Assembly: GCA_015501605.1 (NCBI GenBank)
Contig: JADNRZ010000050.1
Span: forward strand, 29,197 to 93,196
Length of the DNA stretch: 64,000 bases
Reading direction: 5' to 3'
Source: Panaeolus papilionaceus
Taxonomy: Eukaryota > Basidiomycota > Agaricomycetes > Agaricales
The position numbers and the translations under genes were made by a program. Positions 11,290-23,624 of the stretch are shown here, piece by piece. The notes beneath the pieces were generated by a model, which saw nothing but the letters and a program-made list of their open reading frames with translations, was not told the origin of the DNA and searched no databases. The number at the start of each line of letters is the position of its first letter. Position 1 is the stretch's first letter.

Positions 11290-12570
11290 CATACCTCCTC
11301 GTCTGAAATATTCAAGATCACCCTCGCAATTATCACAGCCCACCGATGCTTTATGACGATCTGAGACAACAAAGAGAACAAACGGGTGGAATTGAAGGGC
11401 GGAAGATGCTGCATCGAGTGGAGTCGCTGACTAGTACAACATGCATTAACTCAAATGACAAGTATGGGGGAAATGGAGATGGAATGCGGTCTAGCACGGG
11501 TTTTACAGCTGCGATAGACGCAAAACAATGCCCAAGAGATAGTGTTGAGATTAAAGAAGCGAAAACGACGAATCCTCCAGTCGTGGGAGCGTCCTCCGCA
11601 GCCAAGCTAGACACGAATATATCAGCACCCATGCGTCCGTCATCAACACACTTCTCCTGTTCCATGACAGGCCAGCACCATCCTTAAGTTATATAATGAT
11701 TTGAATAGAGTAAAGAGTAGAGGAATGAACATATATAGCGATGCCGCGCTGCGTTTTGGAGACGGGCTACCCATCCAAGTAGTTTAGGGTCGTTCTCTCA
11801 CTGTGCTCCGAGAGGACGACATGATGAGGATGAGGAGGATGGATTGATGGGTTCACTGACGACAGTGGCTCCATATCGTTGTCAATGGTGTGGAGACGGC
11901 AACGTCAAGGAAAGAGGACTAACATATGACCCTCCAATGAAAGCACAATGCGACCTGTTGAATTATATGCACATTATGACACTATGCATGCAGCGTGAAA
12001 GACAGATGCAAGAATGGTGTTTGGAGAATATTGATAAAATAATAATAATATGCACCTATCGCTGATAACACAAGATACAGGAATTTGAATCCAACGCAAC
12101 GACGAGGATAGGATGAGAACGAGGAAGAACAGAACGGAGAATGATAAAATATGTGCATGCAGAAAATCGAAGGGAGGCCACTAACGTCATATTTGCCTGA
12201 ATGAAACGATAGCGTCACGTACACCAGGTCTCATTGAATTCAAAGCGAAGACGCAGGGCCCGTCCATCAATAGCCATGAGCAACGGTACTGTAACCTCCC
12301 ACCACTGCGCATTCATGGACGTGCACGCTGCAGAAATGATGATGCAATGGGGTGGAAATGAGTGAATGTGAGCGTCATGCAGAAGAAGCCGCAGGCGGGT
12401 TCTGCCCAGACACGCATCCAGTGTCAATTGACTGAGACGCATGACATGGTATGGTGGCCGGCTTAACGGCTTCTACGACAACGAGATATTGTGTTCAGAT
12501 AGAAAGCAAGGTTTAAAGGAATATAGCAGGATGAGTGGCATGTACTCTTTGAGGCGAGCCATGAAAATGA
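11290..12570. repeat. Dispersed relic repeat, copy 1
   Basis: Two blocks of this region match a second locus at 15330-15895 in the same orientation and order. The block at about 11300-11480 includes the shared GAGTGGAGTCGCTGACTAGT. The block at about 12205-12560 includes the shared GCAGGCGGGTTCTGCCCAGA. Between the blocks, copy 1 has about 720 bp that copy 2 lacks. Similarity is imperfect, with many substitutions and small indels. No reading frame is conserved, and I see no terminal repeats or target duplication, so the element class is unknown. Confidence 0.6.
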
Positions 12571-15329
12571 CACGGAAGGGAGAGATGCGTGATTCATCGT
12601 TATATGCCAAGGAAAACCATGAAAGAACCCTCATAACGAAACAAAGCGAGTAATCTGCTGAACATTTCTTTTTCCTAATAGGATGACTTGTTCGAGAAGA
12701 AATGAGAAGGCAATTAGGTTTCATTTACCACAAGCACGCACCCAGACCCAGAAAGGCAAAATAACCGCAAATGCTGCGATGCACACCACAAGTCGCTAGA
12801 ACGGATGGTTGATGCTGCCGCCCAAAATAAGTGTGACAGAAAGCATTTATAAAACAATAGAAGAGAATGGTGGGGCGGTCAAATATGTACAACCGCATAT
12901 GGATGGAACATGAGAGCAATACATCTTATTCAACGCCTGCTACACGCCGGACATAGATAGCTACCTGCCTGACGAACAGAAAGGAAAGGATAACGAGAAC
13001 CCATCCATCGATTAGGTATCCATATCATGTGAAGCGCGCAGAAGAAAATTACCGTCCATCAAGAAGAGTTTGGATGCATCCAAGCACCTTCCATCGGGAC
13101 AGAACATCATCGTGCAGCATACACATGATATGAGGGATCAGATGGAAGGCGAAGAATGGAGAACGAAACGATACTTGAAGGTTATCGTCGAGACTAAGAT
13201 GGAGGATGGGGAAACAAGGGCGGTTACGGATAACCATGAGGAATCATAAAATGAATCTGTGTATCCATCCATGCAGCAATACTTCACACCATATTCCAGG
13301 AGTGATAACGACGCGTTGATGAGTGGACACGGTTGAGACCAGCGACGCTGAAGTGAGCGGCAATTTACAGTACCAAACACCCCTTCCATAATGGGCGGTT
13401 CCATGGTCTACATGATGGTGAGACGGGATGATCCTTGAGATGGATGCGAGTTGATACAAGTATGGAACGCCAGGAGGCAGGATGGTAAATAAACGTGAAA
13501 AAGAGCAAAGTACGATCCTTCAGATCAGCAATGAAAACACGGTGAAAAGGAAAGGCATGATTAATATCATGGAAAGCTCGCAGATACAATTCAGATACCC
13601 GAACTCGCAAGCTCTAAGATGGGATGTAAGCCGTGGTAGGGCGTCAATGAATCGGCAGTAGTCGTGGTAATCGGGAAGGGAAGACATTGGTGAGAGGACG
13701 GTAATGAGTAAATGAATGAGAAAGGAGGTACATCTCCAACGTATTGCCATCCAACAAACATGTTTACACGTGATCCGTGATGTCATTTAACTCACAACTG
13801 GCGATCTTGTCGCTCAAGATTCGCACATTACAAGATAAGGTATCCAACCTATCCAGCTGAGCGACAAAGTCCAACCCATGCAGTGAGAGAGGACAAAGAG
13901 AATAAGATGGAGGCAAAGGAGGTTGGTGACGATGATGGGAGTTGAAAGGGAAAGAAAGCAATAATTGGAAAGAAAAAAAAAAAGGACGCAGTGTCACACC
14001 CAAGTCCATCTCAACGGCTTTTCCCATCCCACATCATCAGCCATCTACAACCCCGTTCTCTGAAGAATGAGGTTATTCCGAATCAAAGTTGTCGGGCTGA
14101 AGGTGGGGAGCGCAAAATAGAAATCGGGCTGTTCAGCTGGCGAACCGTGTCCGGGTTATGGACGTATGACTAGTCGTGGAGTTTCCCGTTGATTACATCT
14201 CGACGAAAGAGCCAAAAGCATCTCGTCTCAAAATACTCAGCAGAGCCGTCCAACAGTCATGAGTCCACCACCGAGACACGAACAGAACACGCTACTCTTT
14301 TCCAACCCCAAAGACGTTGCGATGTTAGGAACACGTCATCTGGCCCACGTTTCGGCAAGTATGTTCTAAGACCACCGCGCGCGGCATCATGCATGTCCAC
14401 AAGAAAGAAATGACGTGAGGAAACGGAGAAACAGAAGTTGTGGCAGGGGAGCGAGAAGAAACTCTACAAGGTCGTCTTGGTGGTTCAGAAGAAAGCGATT
14501 TGATGGACCGTGCGGCGCGACTTTCGATTTAAACACAGCCAAACACAGTGATGCATCAGTGTTGCACGTCTTCCAAGTCGTTGTAGTAGCGTTGATGAAA
14601 ACCAGTACCTACTGTTTTCACCACTTTGGTATATACTTTTTTCCAAGCATTTTCGCGATTTTCCCGTGTTCACCAAGTGACACCAACCTCCCGTGAGCTC
14701 GTGAAACATACCAACTCGAACATTCGTCTTCATTCCTCGAAGCCATTGGCCTCCTCTCGTAGGGTCTGTTCCATGCCTTTTTCCTAATGTCATGCGCTCA
14801 TCGGCGTTACGATGATTTTTGTTCGAGTTTTGTGGTTAGCGATTGTACGCTGCGGGACGCGTGCATAATAATGCTGAAATCCCTCCCTGGCACATCACAC
14901 ACGAATGTCGTAGCACGGTTACTTTATAACTGAACCCGAGAAATGACTGTATTCCTACCAGATACATTTTACAGGAAAACAGTACGTACTGAACCGTCTC
15001 GAAGAAGCAGGGGAAGAACGAGGGGCGTAGAAACACGACAACTACGTCCCATAGTCTTCATTAATGCACGTTGATTGTAACAGGGGAGCGCATTAGACTC
15101 ACCGGAACCATTCAGACATCGTAGCGTCTTTGAGCTTCCTCACCCTGGGACTCCCAGACTTTATATCCGTGTTCCTTTATCGTTTTGCTTTGTCTTCTCA
15201 GCGTCACCAATCGTCGTCTGATTCCTCAGTCGTATTTTATCGTCTTCCAGTCGTCCTACCTACCCACCATCGTTGGCCTTGGTAGTCACCGCCGCCGTCG
15301 GTTTTCGTCCCAGTCAGTCCCAGTCTTTA
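12571..15329. other. Gene-poor spacer; nothing recognised
   Basis: About 2.8 kb with short ORFs only. Sequence around 15180-15340 is weakly similar to 19230-19440 (pyrimidine-rich, with GTCGCCGCCGTCGGTT-like and CAGTCCCAGTCTT-like pieces), suggesting another old dispersed repeat. No gene or RNA can be supported. Confidence 0.45.
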
Positions 15330-15895
15330 TTTGTATCATTCCCCTTGTCTGGAATATTGAGGCTCTCCCTAGCAATTATCACAGCCCACCGACCCTTCAT
15401 GACGATTTGAGACGACAAGCCTAGAGAATAAACGAGTGGAATTGAAGGGCAGCATACGCTGCGTCGAGTGGAGTCGCTGACTAGTATAACATGCATTGAC
15501 CCAAATAAAAGTATGGAGGAAACTAAAACGGAATTGAGCTCTACTGAACGAGAGCGTCATGTACACCAGGTCTCATTGAACCCAAAGCGAAGGCTCATAA
15601 CCTCGCATCACTGCACATTCATGGACGTGCAAGCCGTAAAAATGGTAATGAAATGCGATGGAAATGGAGTGAATGTGAATGTGAGCATTTTATAAACGAA
15701 GTCGTCGCAGGCGGGTTCTGCCCAGACACGCACTCGGGGTCAATTGATAAATATCAATGTGCACTGGGATGCATGACGTGGCATGGTGCCCTGCTTAACG
15801 GCTTCTAGGATAACAACGAGATATCGTGCTTGGATTCAAAGAAAGGTTTAACGGAGAAGAGCAGTAGGAGTGGCATGTACCCCTTGACGACCTGA
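15330..15895. repeat. Dispersed relic repeat, copy 2
   Basis: Collinear with copy 1 at 11290-12570 but about 720 bp shorter, because the central part is absent. Shared landmarks are AATTATCACAGCCCACCGA near 15374, CATTCATGGACGTGCA near 15618 and the GCAGGCGGGTTCTGCCCAGA block near 15708. The frame is open in neither copy. Confidence 0.6.
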
Positions 15896-16268
15896 GTATA
15901 CCACTGCATCCCAATTAGTCATATCAGCGCAACAGTGATAACCGATATACCAGCGAGGGCGGCCCTTCTGCACATGACGGGACGAGAGGCGAAGTCACCG
16001 AATCCCAGACCAAATGGAGACAGCAATCAACGGGTGACAGACGCAGATGCAGAGAGATACTGCGATTATACTTGACTCCCGACACGAGCGCATGCTTGTA
16101 AAAAACATAGATGATCACAATTGTGAATTAACTCTCACTTTTAATAGATAGCTTTCAGGCCGCATAAGTTTAAATTTCCAAACGATAAAGTTATATTTAA
16201 TTATTGAGATAAATAAGGACCGCGCGCTGTCCTCGTACGGAGCGGTAAGCGTCTACGTGTGTGACAAG
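15896..16268. other. Spacer downstream of the SKVSG gene
   Basis: About 370 bp between the dispersed repeat and the stop codon of the small minus-strand gene. It is AT-rich near 16120-16210 and may hold that gene's 3' end. No gene is seen. Confidence 0.4.
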
Positions 16269-16469
16269 TTATTTCCCAGAGATCGCCCCTGACAGAGAAC
16301 TGAACCCCGAAACCTTCGACCCTCCGACGGGTGCATGAAGAGGGTTACCTCCACCCACAGCAGGGGTGCTTCCGTTGCCAGATGTTGCTACAGCGCCAGA
16401 CAGGGAGCTGTATCCTGAGACCTTGGAGGAAGAGACAGAGCTGTGAAGCAGGTTGGTGGTGGAAGACAT
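16269..16469 (-). CDS. SKVSG-motif small protein, 66 aa (family copy 1)
   Basis: A single-exon frame of 66 codons with an ATG in a plausible context. The protein is an internal duplication: N-x-LH followed by SSKVSGYSSLSGAV (about residues 13-26) and again GSKVSGFSSLSGAI (about 50-63). A Gly/Ser/Thr linker separates the two, and it ends in SGK. It has no signal peptide, membrane segment, cysteine or CaaX box. A second intact copy lies at 44741-44935 and a decayed copy at 31590-31729. Conservation of the motif at protein level, together with a TATA box at nearly the same distance in both intact copies, argues that this short ORF is a real gene. It sits downstream of a GTPase gene on the same strand. 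Function unknown. Confidence 0.65.
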   Translation of the reverse strand: MSSTTNLLHSSVSSSKVSGYSSLSGAVATSGNGSTPAVGGGNPLHAPVGGSKVSGFSSLSGAISGK

Positions 16470-16582
16470 TCTTTGGTGGTGATGGTGATGAAATTGACTA
16501 CGAAGGACTTGTCGTTTGAGGCGGTAAGTGAATTAGCGTTGATGTGTTGGTGCTAATTCTCTGAGGGTTGTTCGTATGCGAT

Positions 16583-16589
16583 TTATATA
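16583..16589 (-). promoter_or_regulatory. TATA box of SKVSG copy 1
   Basis: The minus strand reads TATATAA about 115 bp upstream of the start codon at 16469. The intact copy at 44741 has TATATAA at nearly the same distance, and the decayed copy has TATCTAA at the matching place. Confidence 0.55.
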
Positions 16590-17555
16590 CTGGTAGTGTA
16601 GGTGCATTGTTGGGCTTTGCATTTGGCCCCAAAGAACATAAAATCTGTGAATGACAACATGAGGAATTGCAACAAGGCGTTGAACGCAATGTATATTCAA
16701 GCCAAGGCTCGCACGAGTGCCGAACTAATACACGCATTGTACACAGATAGTCCTGGCGAAGACCTGTAATAATCTGATAGTGCACTATCCCCCGAACGCT
16801 GCTAACGTCTTTGCCGTCCGTTAGCATAGGCCCATAGTTTTTAATACGCAGATCATCCCCGCGTTGTTATCCCGGATTGTCTCCTTGTCAGAGATATGTA
16901 CGGAGGAGGCCAGGGACTAGAACCCAATGGTGTTTGCTTAAACGATTTTCGACAATACGAGCAAAGATCATTTAAAAACACCTCGATCAAACATAAGAAA
17001 AAAACAAACTGCGCATATTTAGCATGCACAGCAGATGATTAAACAACTCAATTTGATGCGCTTCTTTCGTTTAATCATAAAGCATGCTGATTAAATATTC
17101 ATTAAATGAAGAAAATACAATTTGTCAGACTGTTCATAACCAAACCCCGTCGTATTTTTGCCAGGGATGCACCTTTGATTATGTGATCGTTGGATCCCAA
17201 ACGAGTCGAACAATGAGGCCTGTTATGCGTCTAATAATCTCACACTTCGCTCAAGGAAAGGGCCTTGGTAGTTGAACGCTTCCCTCTTGACGCGAAAACT
17301 AGCAGCAATTAAAGAAGCGCCTGTGGGTATGAAAATGTCCACGAAAGGCACAGATTTTATCATATTTAGTTGTCCGCCACAAGCGCTCAAACGTCAAAGA
17401 TAATTTAGAATGCATGGATTAAAGCGGAATGAATATGAACAATAGGTCCCAAATCCTGTCATAGATGAAGAACGCGGGATGCACAAACACGTCGACTGCA
17501 AGACATGGTTAGTTTGTCGACGAATAGTTGAGCACGTTGGACTCACCGGAATGGT
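16590..17555. other. Spacer between SKVSG copy 1 and a GTPase gene
   Basis: The part up to about 16890 is duplicated, diverged, at about 31840-32115 next to the decayed SKVSG copy. The rest (16900-17555) is AT-rich and contains no gene I can support. Confidence 0.5.
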
Positions 17556-18822
17556 TCAATCATCATGCTGTCTTCGAGCATCCTCGCCCCAGCACTTCAG
17601 GGAACGAATGACGCTGACGAAGATTCCTTCCTTCGAAGGTAATTCCAGGTGTTGTGACGAGGGTGTCGATGGCACTTGAGACCCAAAATTATCCCTCAAC
17701 TCCTTGGTGAATTTCGCCAGTAACCGATCCACCTCCTGGAGTTGAGTTACAATGGTTAACTTGAGTGACTCGTTGCATTCTGCAGATTCGCTCTTCAAAT
17801 CAAGCTCAAGATTTTCCCTTGCAATGCTGAGATTTTGAATTCGGCTGTGGAGGTCGTCCTGTAGATGGCTACCGAATGCAGTTTTATTGAGCTGTGGGTT
17901 TGGATCTCTGAACGCTGATTCAATTAAAAAGTTACCACCTGTGTTCCGAGTCAGGGCAGTATTGAGGACGGACAAGGCAGAATCCTGAGTGTTATAAAAC
18001 TTGACAATCTGGCATCCCCGATCGAGGAAATCCTGTTGGCTAAAATTGAGCACAATAAGTAACTTTCAAGGGGATACATCTCACCTTCCATATATCGTCC
18101 TGAAGCTGATTAAAGATGCTCTCTGCTCTTGTCGTGGCTTCGTTCCCCCAAAGGTTGTCCCACATAGTGGTCACGATGGTGATGAAATCTGCTGAGTGAC
18201 TTCCTGTCATGGCCTGGACGGTCCTGAGAACTTGCCTGTGACTCCCAGACATGCGAGCGTTGTGAATCGGAATAAGATACAGGATATGACCAAGATGTCC
18301 TGACCTTTAGATATTTGATAAGCGCTCTGTGTTTCTGGGGAAGGGCATCATTACTTACGGGGAAACCTTCATCCATTGTCGCAACATTGAAACGATGCTG
18401 GTCTCAGACAGCTTGGTGTCAGCGAAACCAGGGACATCAACGAGATAGATCAAGCCTGATGCGTCTTCGGAACGTGGTGTGGTGACGTTTTCAAGTTCAT
18501 AGGTGCCTATTGATTGTGTGAAACCCTCCAGTTGGTTGCTCGATATGCGGAGGACTCCATCCATTGAAAATGCTTCAATGAACTTCCCATGTTTGAGATG
18601 AATATCATTTGATGTTCAATGAATCACATACGGTACTCTTTCCTGCACCCGTTGGCCCCAGGATGCTAGGTGCATAATTAGGCGTACATATACCTGTGAA
18701 ATAGAGAGTTATACCAACACCATTGGGGACCCTCTTGGGAGATTGCCAGGCACTACTGGTCTCACAGAGATAGGCCCTGTGAGTTCTAGATTGGGGTATT
18801 CCTTTGAAAGATTGTCGTCCAT
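17556..18822 (-). CDS. P-loop GTPase-family protein, about 350 aa, five exons
   Basis: Exons on the minus strand: exon 1 from ATG 18822, then 18665-18632 (34 nt, P-loop), 18582-18359 (224 nt), 18304-18085 and 18032-17556. Motifs are canonical: GPTGAGKST (G1), DVPGFADT (G3) and TTMWDN (G4-like). The C-terminal part is helical and charged with no membrane segment. Exons 2 and 3 have exactly the lengths found in the paralogue at 20.6 kb, which supports the model. The end of exon 1 is uncertain: phase requires it to stop at 18731 (donor GTCCCC) or 18719 (donor GTTGGT), giving 348 or 352 residues, and neither donor is strong. GTP binding is inferred from motifs; the biological role is unknown. SKVSG copy 1 lies 1.1 kb downstream on the same strand. 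Confidence 0.75.
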
Positions 18823-20591
18823 GGTTAGAGCAAGCAACAGGAATTGTTGGAGTAAAGAAAGAAGTAGGTCGGGTTGAAATTTAGTAGTAGGTAGTGGTGA
18901 TAACGATCGGCTGCAACTGACACTTCACCTCGTGTATGACACGTGAGTTACAGTGTCGGGCGGAATCGTCTCTCGATGATAATTTTATCACACTGTGATA
19001 TACTCTATCTCACGGACCTCCATCTACGGAGCTAACCCAACAACTTACTTTACGTTGATGAGCCCCGCGCCCACAAGCCCTGTTTTTGCGATTTTGCGCG
19101 ATTTCTGCAACCCATCGCGCACTCGCCTACGTCACGGTGCCAGAATCAAGCACACACATTATCGCATCCACCATGAATTCCCGCATCTTATGGAATTTCG
19201 TAACCCATTCATCCGATTCCTCCCCAGATTCAGCATCTGACTTTTTGTTTTGTTTCGTTTCGTCTCAGCAGTCTCTCAACATCGCCAGCTGTGTCTGGCT
19301 TATTTTTTCGTCTTATTTCGTATTTCAGTCATCTCCTAGTCGTTCTAAGTAGCCACGGTCGCTTGCTTTTGTATTCAGTCGCCGCCGTCGGTTCTAGTCT
19401 CCGTCAGTCCCAGTCTTCGTTATATACAACTCCAAGCCGTCCAAGGTCGCCGTTGTCGAGGTCTGCCTCAGTTCAAGTCTTTCCAGCATCGTATATCTCG
19501 TCGTTTCATCCCTCAGCGTAGCCGCCCCCAACCTGAACCTCGTCTTTCCCGTCTCAGTTTACCTCTCTTAACCACAGCTCTCCGGACCCCACGTACTTGT
19601 AGTTGAGCGTACCATCATCTTATCATTTACGCCACCATCGCCCTCACACCTATCCCATCCATCCACCATCTCATTGTTTTTGTTTTGTTTCCATTTGTCA
19701 TCCCACCTCGCGCGCTAATCAGCGTACTCAATACGAACCCATGTTACTGATGTTCAAGGCCCAAGGACAATGACATGTTCATTGCCAAAGGAAATAGCCT
19801 GGGTGGCCACCCTCATAGAGAAATGACACAATGCCCACAACTTGCGGTTCCCTTGCTCATAGTGAACATCGAAAGCGACTCGTTCATGACCCTGCATTTA
19901 ATTGAACGGGTACCGATATGGATAGGGTGCTCAGAGGGAGCAAAAGCATTGTTGAAACGATCTATGTATATGCATGCATGTTGACCAACGGAGAAAAGAT
20001 TCTGGTGGGCGGTGGAAAAAAAAGAGATAGATGATAGGTTGTGGAGCAGAGACAATACCTCCCCACTGCATGTTGACGTGACTCCGTGGTGGGGTCAATT
20101 TAACTTTCATTGTCTATCTTTCATGACAAAAAGCTTGTACTTTTGCATATAAAAAGGCCCAACAGTTTAACTATTTTCAATCAACGAAATGCGGAATTGA
20201 AACAGAGACAATAAGATACGAGTCATATCTGTTGTCTGCGAAGCGTGCGCAGCGCTCAAATAATCATCAAGATGAGAGGATCAATGTGGAATTGCAGGGA
20301 AAAATACAGAAGCTCGTAGGATATACAATGAGGATGATAAAAGTACATGACACGTAAAAGTGACTATAAAATCGACAATGTTTTGACAAGAGCCAGCGAA
20401 CTTGCCAGTGGGGGATAAAATGAAAGAGATGGAAACAGAATCATGTAGTATAATATGACAGGAAGAACATGTAAAAAAAGAATTGAACGGCCATAGTCGA
20501 GTTCTGATATCTGAATGAAGAAGAGTCAGAGACGCGCTATTAGAAACAGGATGAATAATCAAATAAGGACAGACCAGGTGTACTTACCACA
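18823..20591. other. Spacer between two GTPase genes; nothing recognised
   Basis: About 1.8 kb. The part at 19000-19700 is pyrimidine-rich with weak similarity to 15180-15340. No frame joins into a gene, and I found no tRNA. Confidence 0.45.
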
Positions 20592-21968
20592 TCACTTCTC
20601 ACGCTTGGACGGCTCAACTCCATGGCGCTTTGGAGCATAGACCAAAGGACGAAGGAGACCTTTGAGCGAAAGCTTTTGAGATGACACCAGTAAAACGTCA
20701 GTGCCATCAGAGACTTCCAGCTCGTGTTCCCATTGCCAGTAGAGAACTTTGTACTTGAGGTTGGGAGCCATCGTGTTCGCTGCGATTGACTTGCGGAGAT
20801 GCTGAGCGGCGAGCCTGAATTCAACTGGCAGTGGTCCAAAGTCGACGAACTGCCTAATGAACTTCGTGAGCGTCTCCTGATTCTCTCCATGATTCTTCTC
20901 GAGAATGGCTTTGAGGTTGGCGTCGGTTTGCGTTGCAGGTTGGGCCAGGTCTGACTCAATCATTTGTTTGGCCTGAAGAGCACGCTCGATGCGCTCGTGA
21001 AGATCTTGGTAGAGATTCGGGGACGTTGAAGCTTCGGGCTGGGAAAACGCGCTGCAAAAACCTGCGCTGAAATCCAGTGCTTTCAAAGCAGAGCTCTTTG
21101 TGTTCTTAAATCGAGTTATGGATACCCTCTGCTGTCCAAAAAAGCCCTACATCAACGAATTCAATAACATCAGGAGACCACAGAAAAACTTCACTCATTA
21201 CCTTGCAAACTTCATCTCTCAGTTGTTTAAAGTTGGACTCTGCTCGTCTCTGAGTCCTTTCATTGTGCAGCGTATCCCACATAGTGGTTACAAATGTCAC
21301 CAAGCTATGATCGTCTCCAGGTGCTAGAAGCTGCTTCAGCATCTGAATTGTCCTGCGTCGACTTCCTGGTAATCGCGTTTCGGTAATGGGAGTCAAAAAT
21401 AGTACTCCGTAAACATATTCTAAACTAAGGGAATAAATTGATTAAATAGAACGTGCTAGACGGAGGGAATTGTCTTACGCGTTGTCCTTGAGCCACTTTT
21501 TTACCATGCTGATAATTTCAAACTCGGAGATCTTCGAGTCCGAAAAACCGGGGGTGTCAATGAGATATACTGGCTGAAGTTTACCCATTACTCTTGACAT
21601 GACATTCACGAGGCGGTAGGTATTGAGAGTCTGTGTATACCCCGCCAGTTGATCCTTAGATATTGAGAGTTCCTGAGATTCCTCCGCCAGCGCCTCAATG
21701 AACTTGAGATGCGTCAATGCCAGAGCATTCAGTTATCCTGGGTTTCCATGAAATAGACGATCCTTGACTTACTGAGCTTTTACCGGCTCCTGTGGGTCCC
21801 ATAACGCTAGATAACTCACTCAATAAACATATGTTGAAGCAGAAGTATCTGTACGGCTCATACATACAGATAGCGGATTGGGTACGGGTTGTGGGGGATG
21901 CGACCAGTCACAGGTTCGATAGAAATATCACCCGTGATTTGATGCTTGCGGAGTTTGGGAAATTCCAT
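20592..21968 (-). CDS. P-loop GTPase-family protein, 378 aa, five exons
   Basis: Exons 21968-21868, 21806-21773 (34 nt), 21702-21479 (224 nt), 21424-21202 and 21146-20592 join in phase to 378 codons. Motifs: GPTGAGKSS (G1, alone on the 34-nt exon), a TQT element in the switch region, DTPGFSDS (G3) and TTMWDT (G4-like). The long C-terminal exon is helical and charged, and ends in a basic tail. It is a close relative of the gene at 17.6 kb and a more distant relative of the altered copy at 9.6 kb. A broken fragment at 32130-32455 resembles this member most. The product is probably a soluble GTPase of a mushroom-expanded AIG1/MMR_HSR1-like group; role unknown. Confidence 0.8.
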
Positions 21969-23380
21969 GACAAGATTATTAGAGAGTAAGCGAGACTAGG
22001 GAAGTGTAGGTGGTGCTCAATTGACGAGATGACGAGCGTTGGAAGCAAGGTGTGGTCAATAGTTGGATCCGTGTCAAACAGGAGGCCAGCGTACCAATTG
22101 CCTCGTTTCCCTGATTGTCTTTATCTTGGCGCACAACAACAATGGTCTTTGGTGAGAGAGATGTGAGCGGGAATAGCTCGCATCACGAAGTGAGGCGGTG
22201 CTTTGGCTCGGTAGACCAGAAATAGAATAATCTAAGCTTATGATTGGAGAAGGAGAACGTGCGTCCACATAGGGGTCATTGGACTATCGTCTAATTAGCT
22301 GGAATACCGATCCCACCAGAACTTAGCATTGATAGTAAAGATAGTAACAAAACCTTTTTCTACAACGACCACCGTCTCAGACTTGCAGCGTTAGTCGAAA
22401 CATCGACTCTAACCGTCTGGAAAACCCGAATAACGAGAGAATAAATGGAACCTCATTATATCTGAGAGTGCGAGAACCAGTCACTAGACGAATGATACAG
22501 AAAGTGGTCATGAGCCAAGGTACGCGATAGTGTAATGTACATTTATATATAAATCTAATTATGCGAAAGGACGACTGTCATCCCTGGTTTGAAAATCTTG
22601 ACAGTCGCCGCTGGCGTTTCTGTCGAAACGACGATTCAGACAAGCCCGATACCCAGTTTCCCATGCCAGTATCCGTGCGTGTGATATACACGGTTATTAT
22701 GGGGTCAGGGTTAAATTCATAAATATATCTGAATAGGATTAGTATTGGGCTGCGACGCTACAGGATTGGTGATGCTGTGACTGGGGACGAGAAAGTGGGA
22801 TGGAACGGGAAGGTGGTGACGCGGAAGATGGAAGGCAAGGTGGATGTGTGGTGAAACAGGAATGAAGACGAAGGACGAATACGAAGAAAGTGACAATGAA
22901 CGCTAACGAAAGTGCTCGCGGACACCGGACGCCGACGAAGGACTAAATACGAGCACGAAAATACAAAATATCAGGGGAAAGGTCGTTGTATTCGTTATAA
23001 ACTACGTGCATGACAACTAAAACATAGAAAATCATGGAAATAAAAGGAAAATCCTGGCATCCAGGGAAACGAAGAGCGCGCGACGCGTGAACGATGTGCT
23101 GATGCGAATACCGACGCCGGGCTCATCAGCGGCGATACACTTCTTCGAATATAGAGAAGCCAATGCAAACAAACACGAAAGAAGAGGGTGATGATGTGAA
23201 AATGAAGATCAACCCACATCTCGCAATCGCGATGGATCAAGATGTCGATCGTGTGGATAATTTAAGGTCGACTGTGGACCCAGGAAGATGAAGGGACGAT
23301 CAAGTTTCATGACAGCGCTTAGCAGTAGGATTTATCAAAGATGTGATCTTGCGTCTTTCCGTTCGCTCATCATCCAGAGG
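21969..23380. other. Spacer with one perfect inverted repeat
   Basis: No gene is supported. CGACTGTCA at 22572-22580 and TGACAGTCG at 22599-22607 form a perfect 9-bp inverted repeat with an 18-nt loop. A small GTTTC-TGTC-GAAAC hairpin follows near 22616. The stretch ends where the hairpin-rich region begins. Confidence 0.45.
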
Positions 23381-23604
23381 AGGTAGTAGCCTAGAGGCTA
23401 CAGCTTGGGGGTGGAAAGAGGGCGATGGCCCGAAGACCACTGCCCCACTTCCCAGGTCAAGAGCCAATGGTCGGATGAGGATGCGCCCCCAAAGCGAGCA
23501 AGGCCGCCCAGCCGATGACGAACATTGGCTCGCCCCAAACGGCGGGTGAGAGAAGCGTACCTAATAGCCTATATGCCACATAGCTTGTCTGTGGACCAAC
23601 AAGC
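23381..23604. other. Hairpin-rich leader next to the hairpin array
   Basis: This GC-rich block contains several perfect inverted repeats. GTAGCC-TAGA-GGCTAC lies at 23386-23401. GAGCCAATG at 23461-23469 pairs with CATTGGCTC at 23523-23531. GCTTGT pairs with ACAAGC at about 23583-23604. It adjoins the hairpin array directly and could be the front of the same structured transcript. No coding frame is convincing. Confidence 0.5.
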
Positions 23605-23624
23605 AGGTATAAAAAACCCATGCA

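Noticed and set aside
18719..18822. Exon 1 of the 17.6-kb GTPase gene extended to the next GTATAA donor
   Set aside because: That donor gives phase 0, which cannot join the 34-nt P-loop exon; the paralogues both end exon 1 in phase 2.
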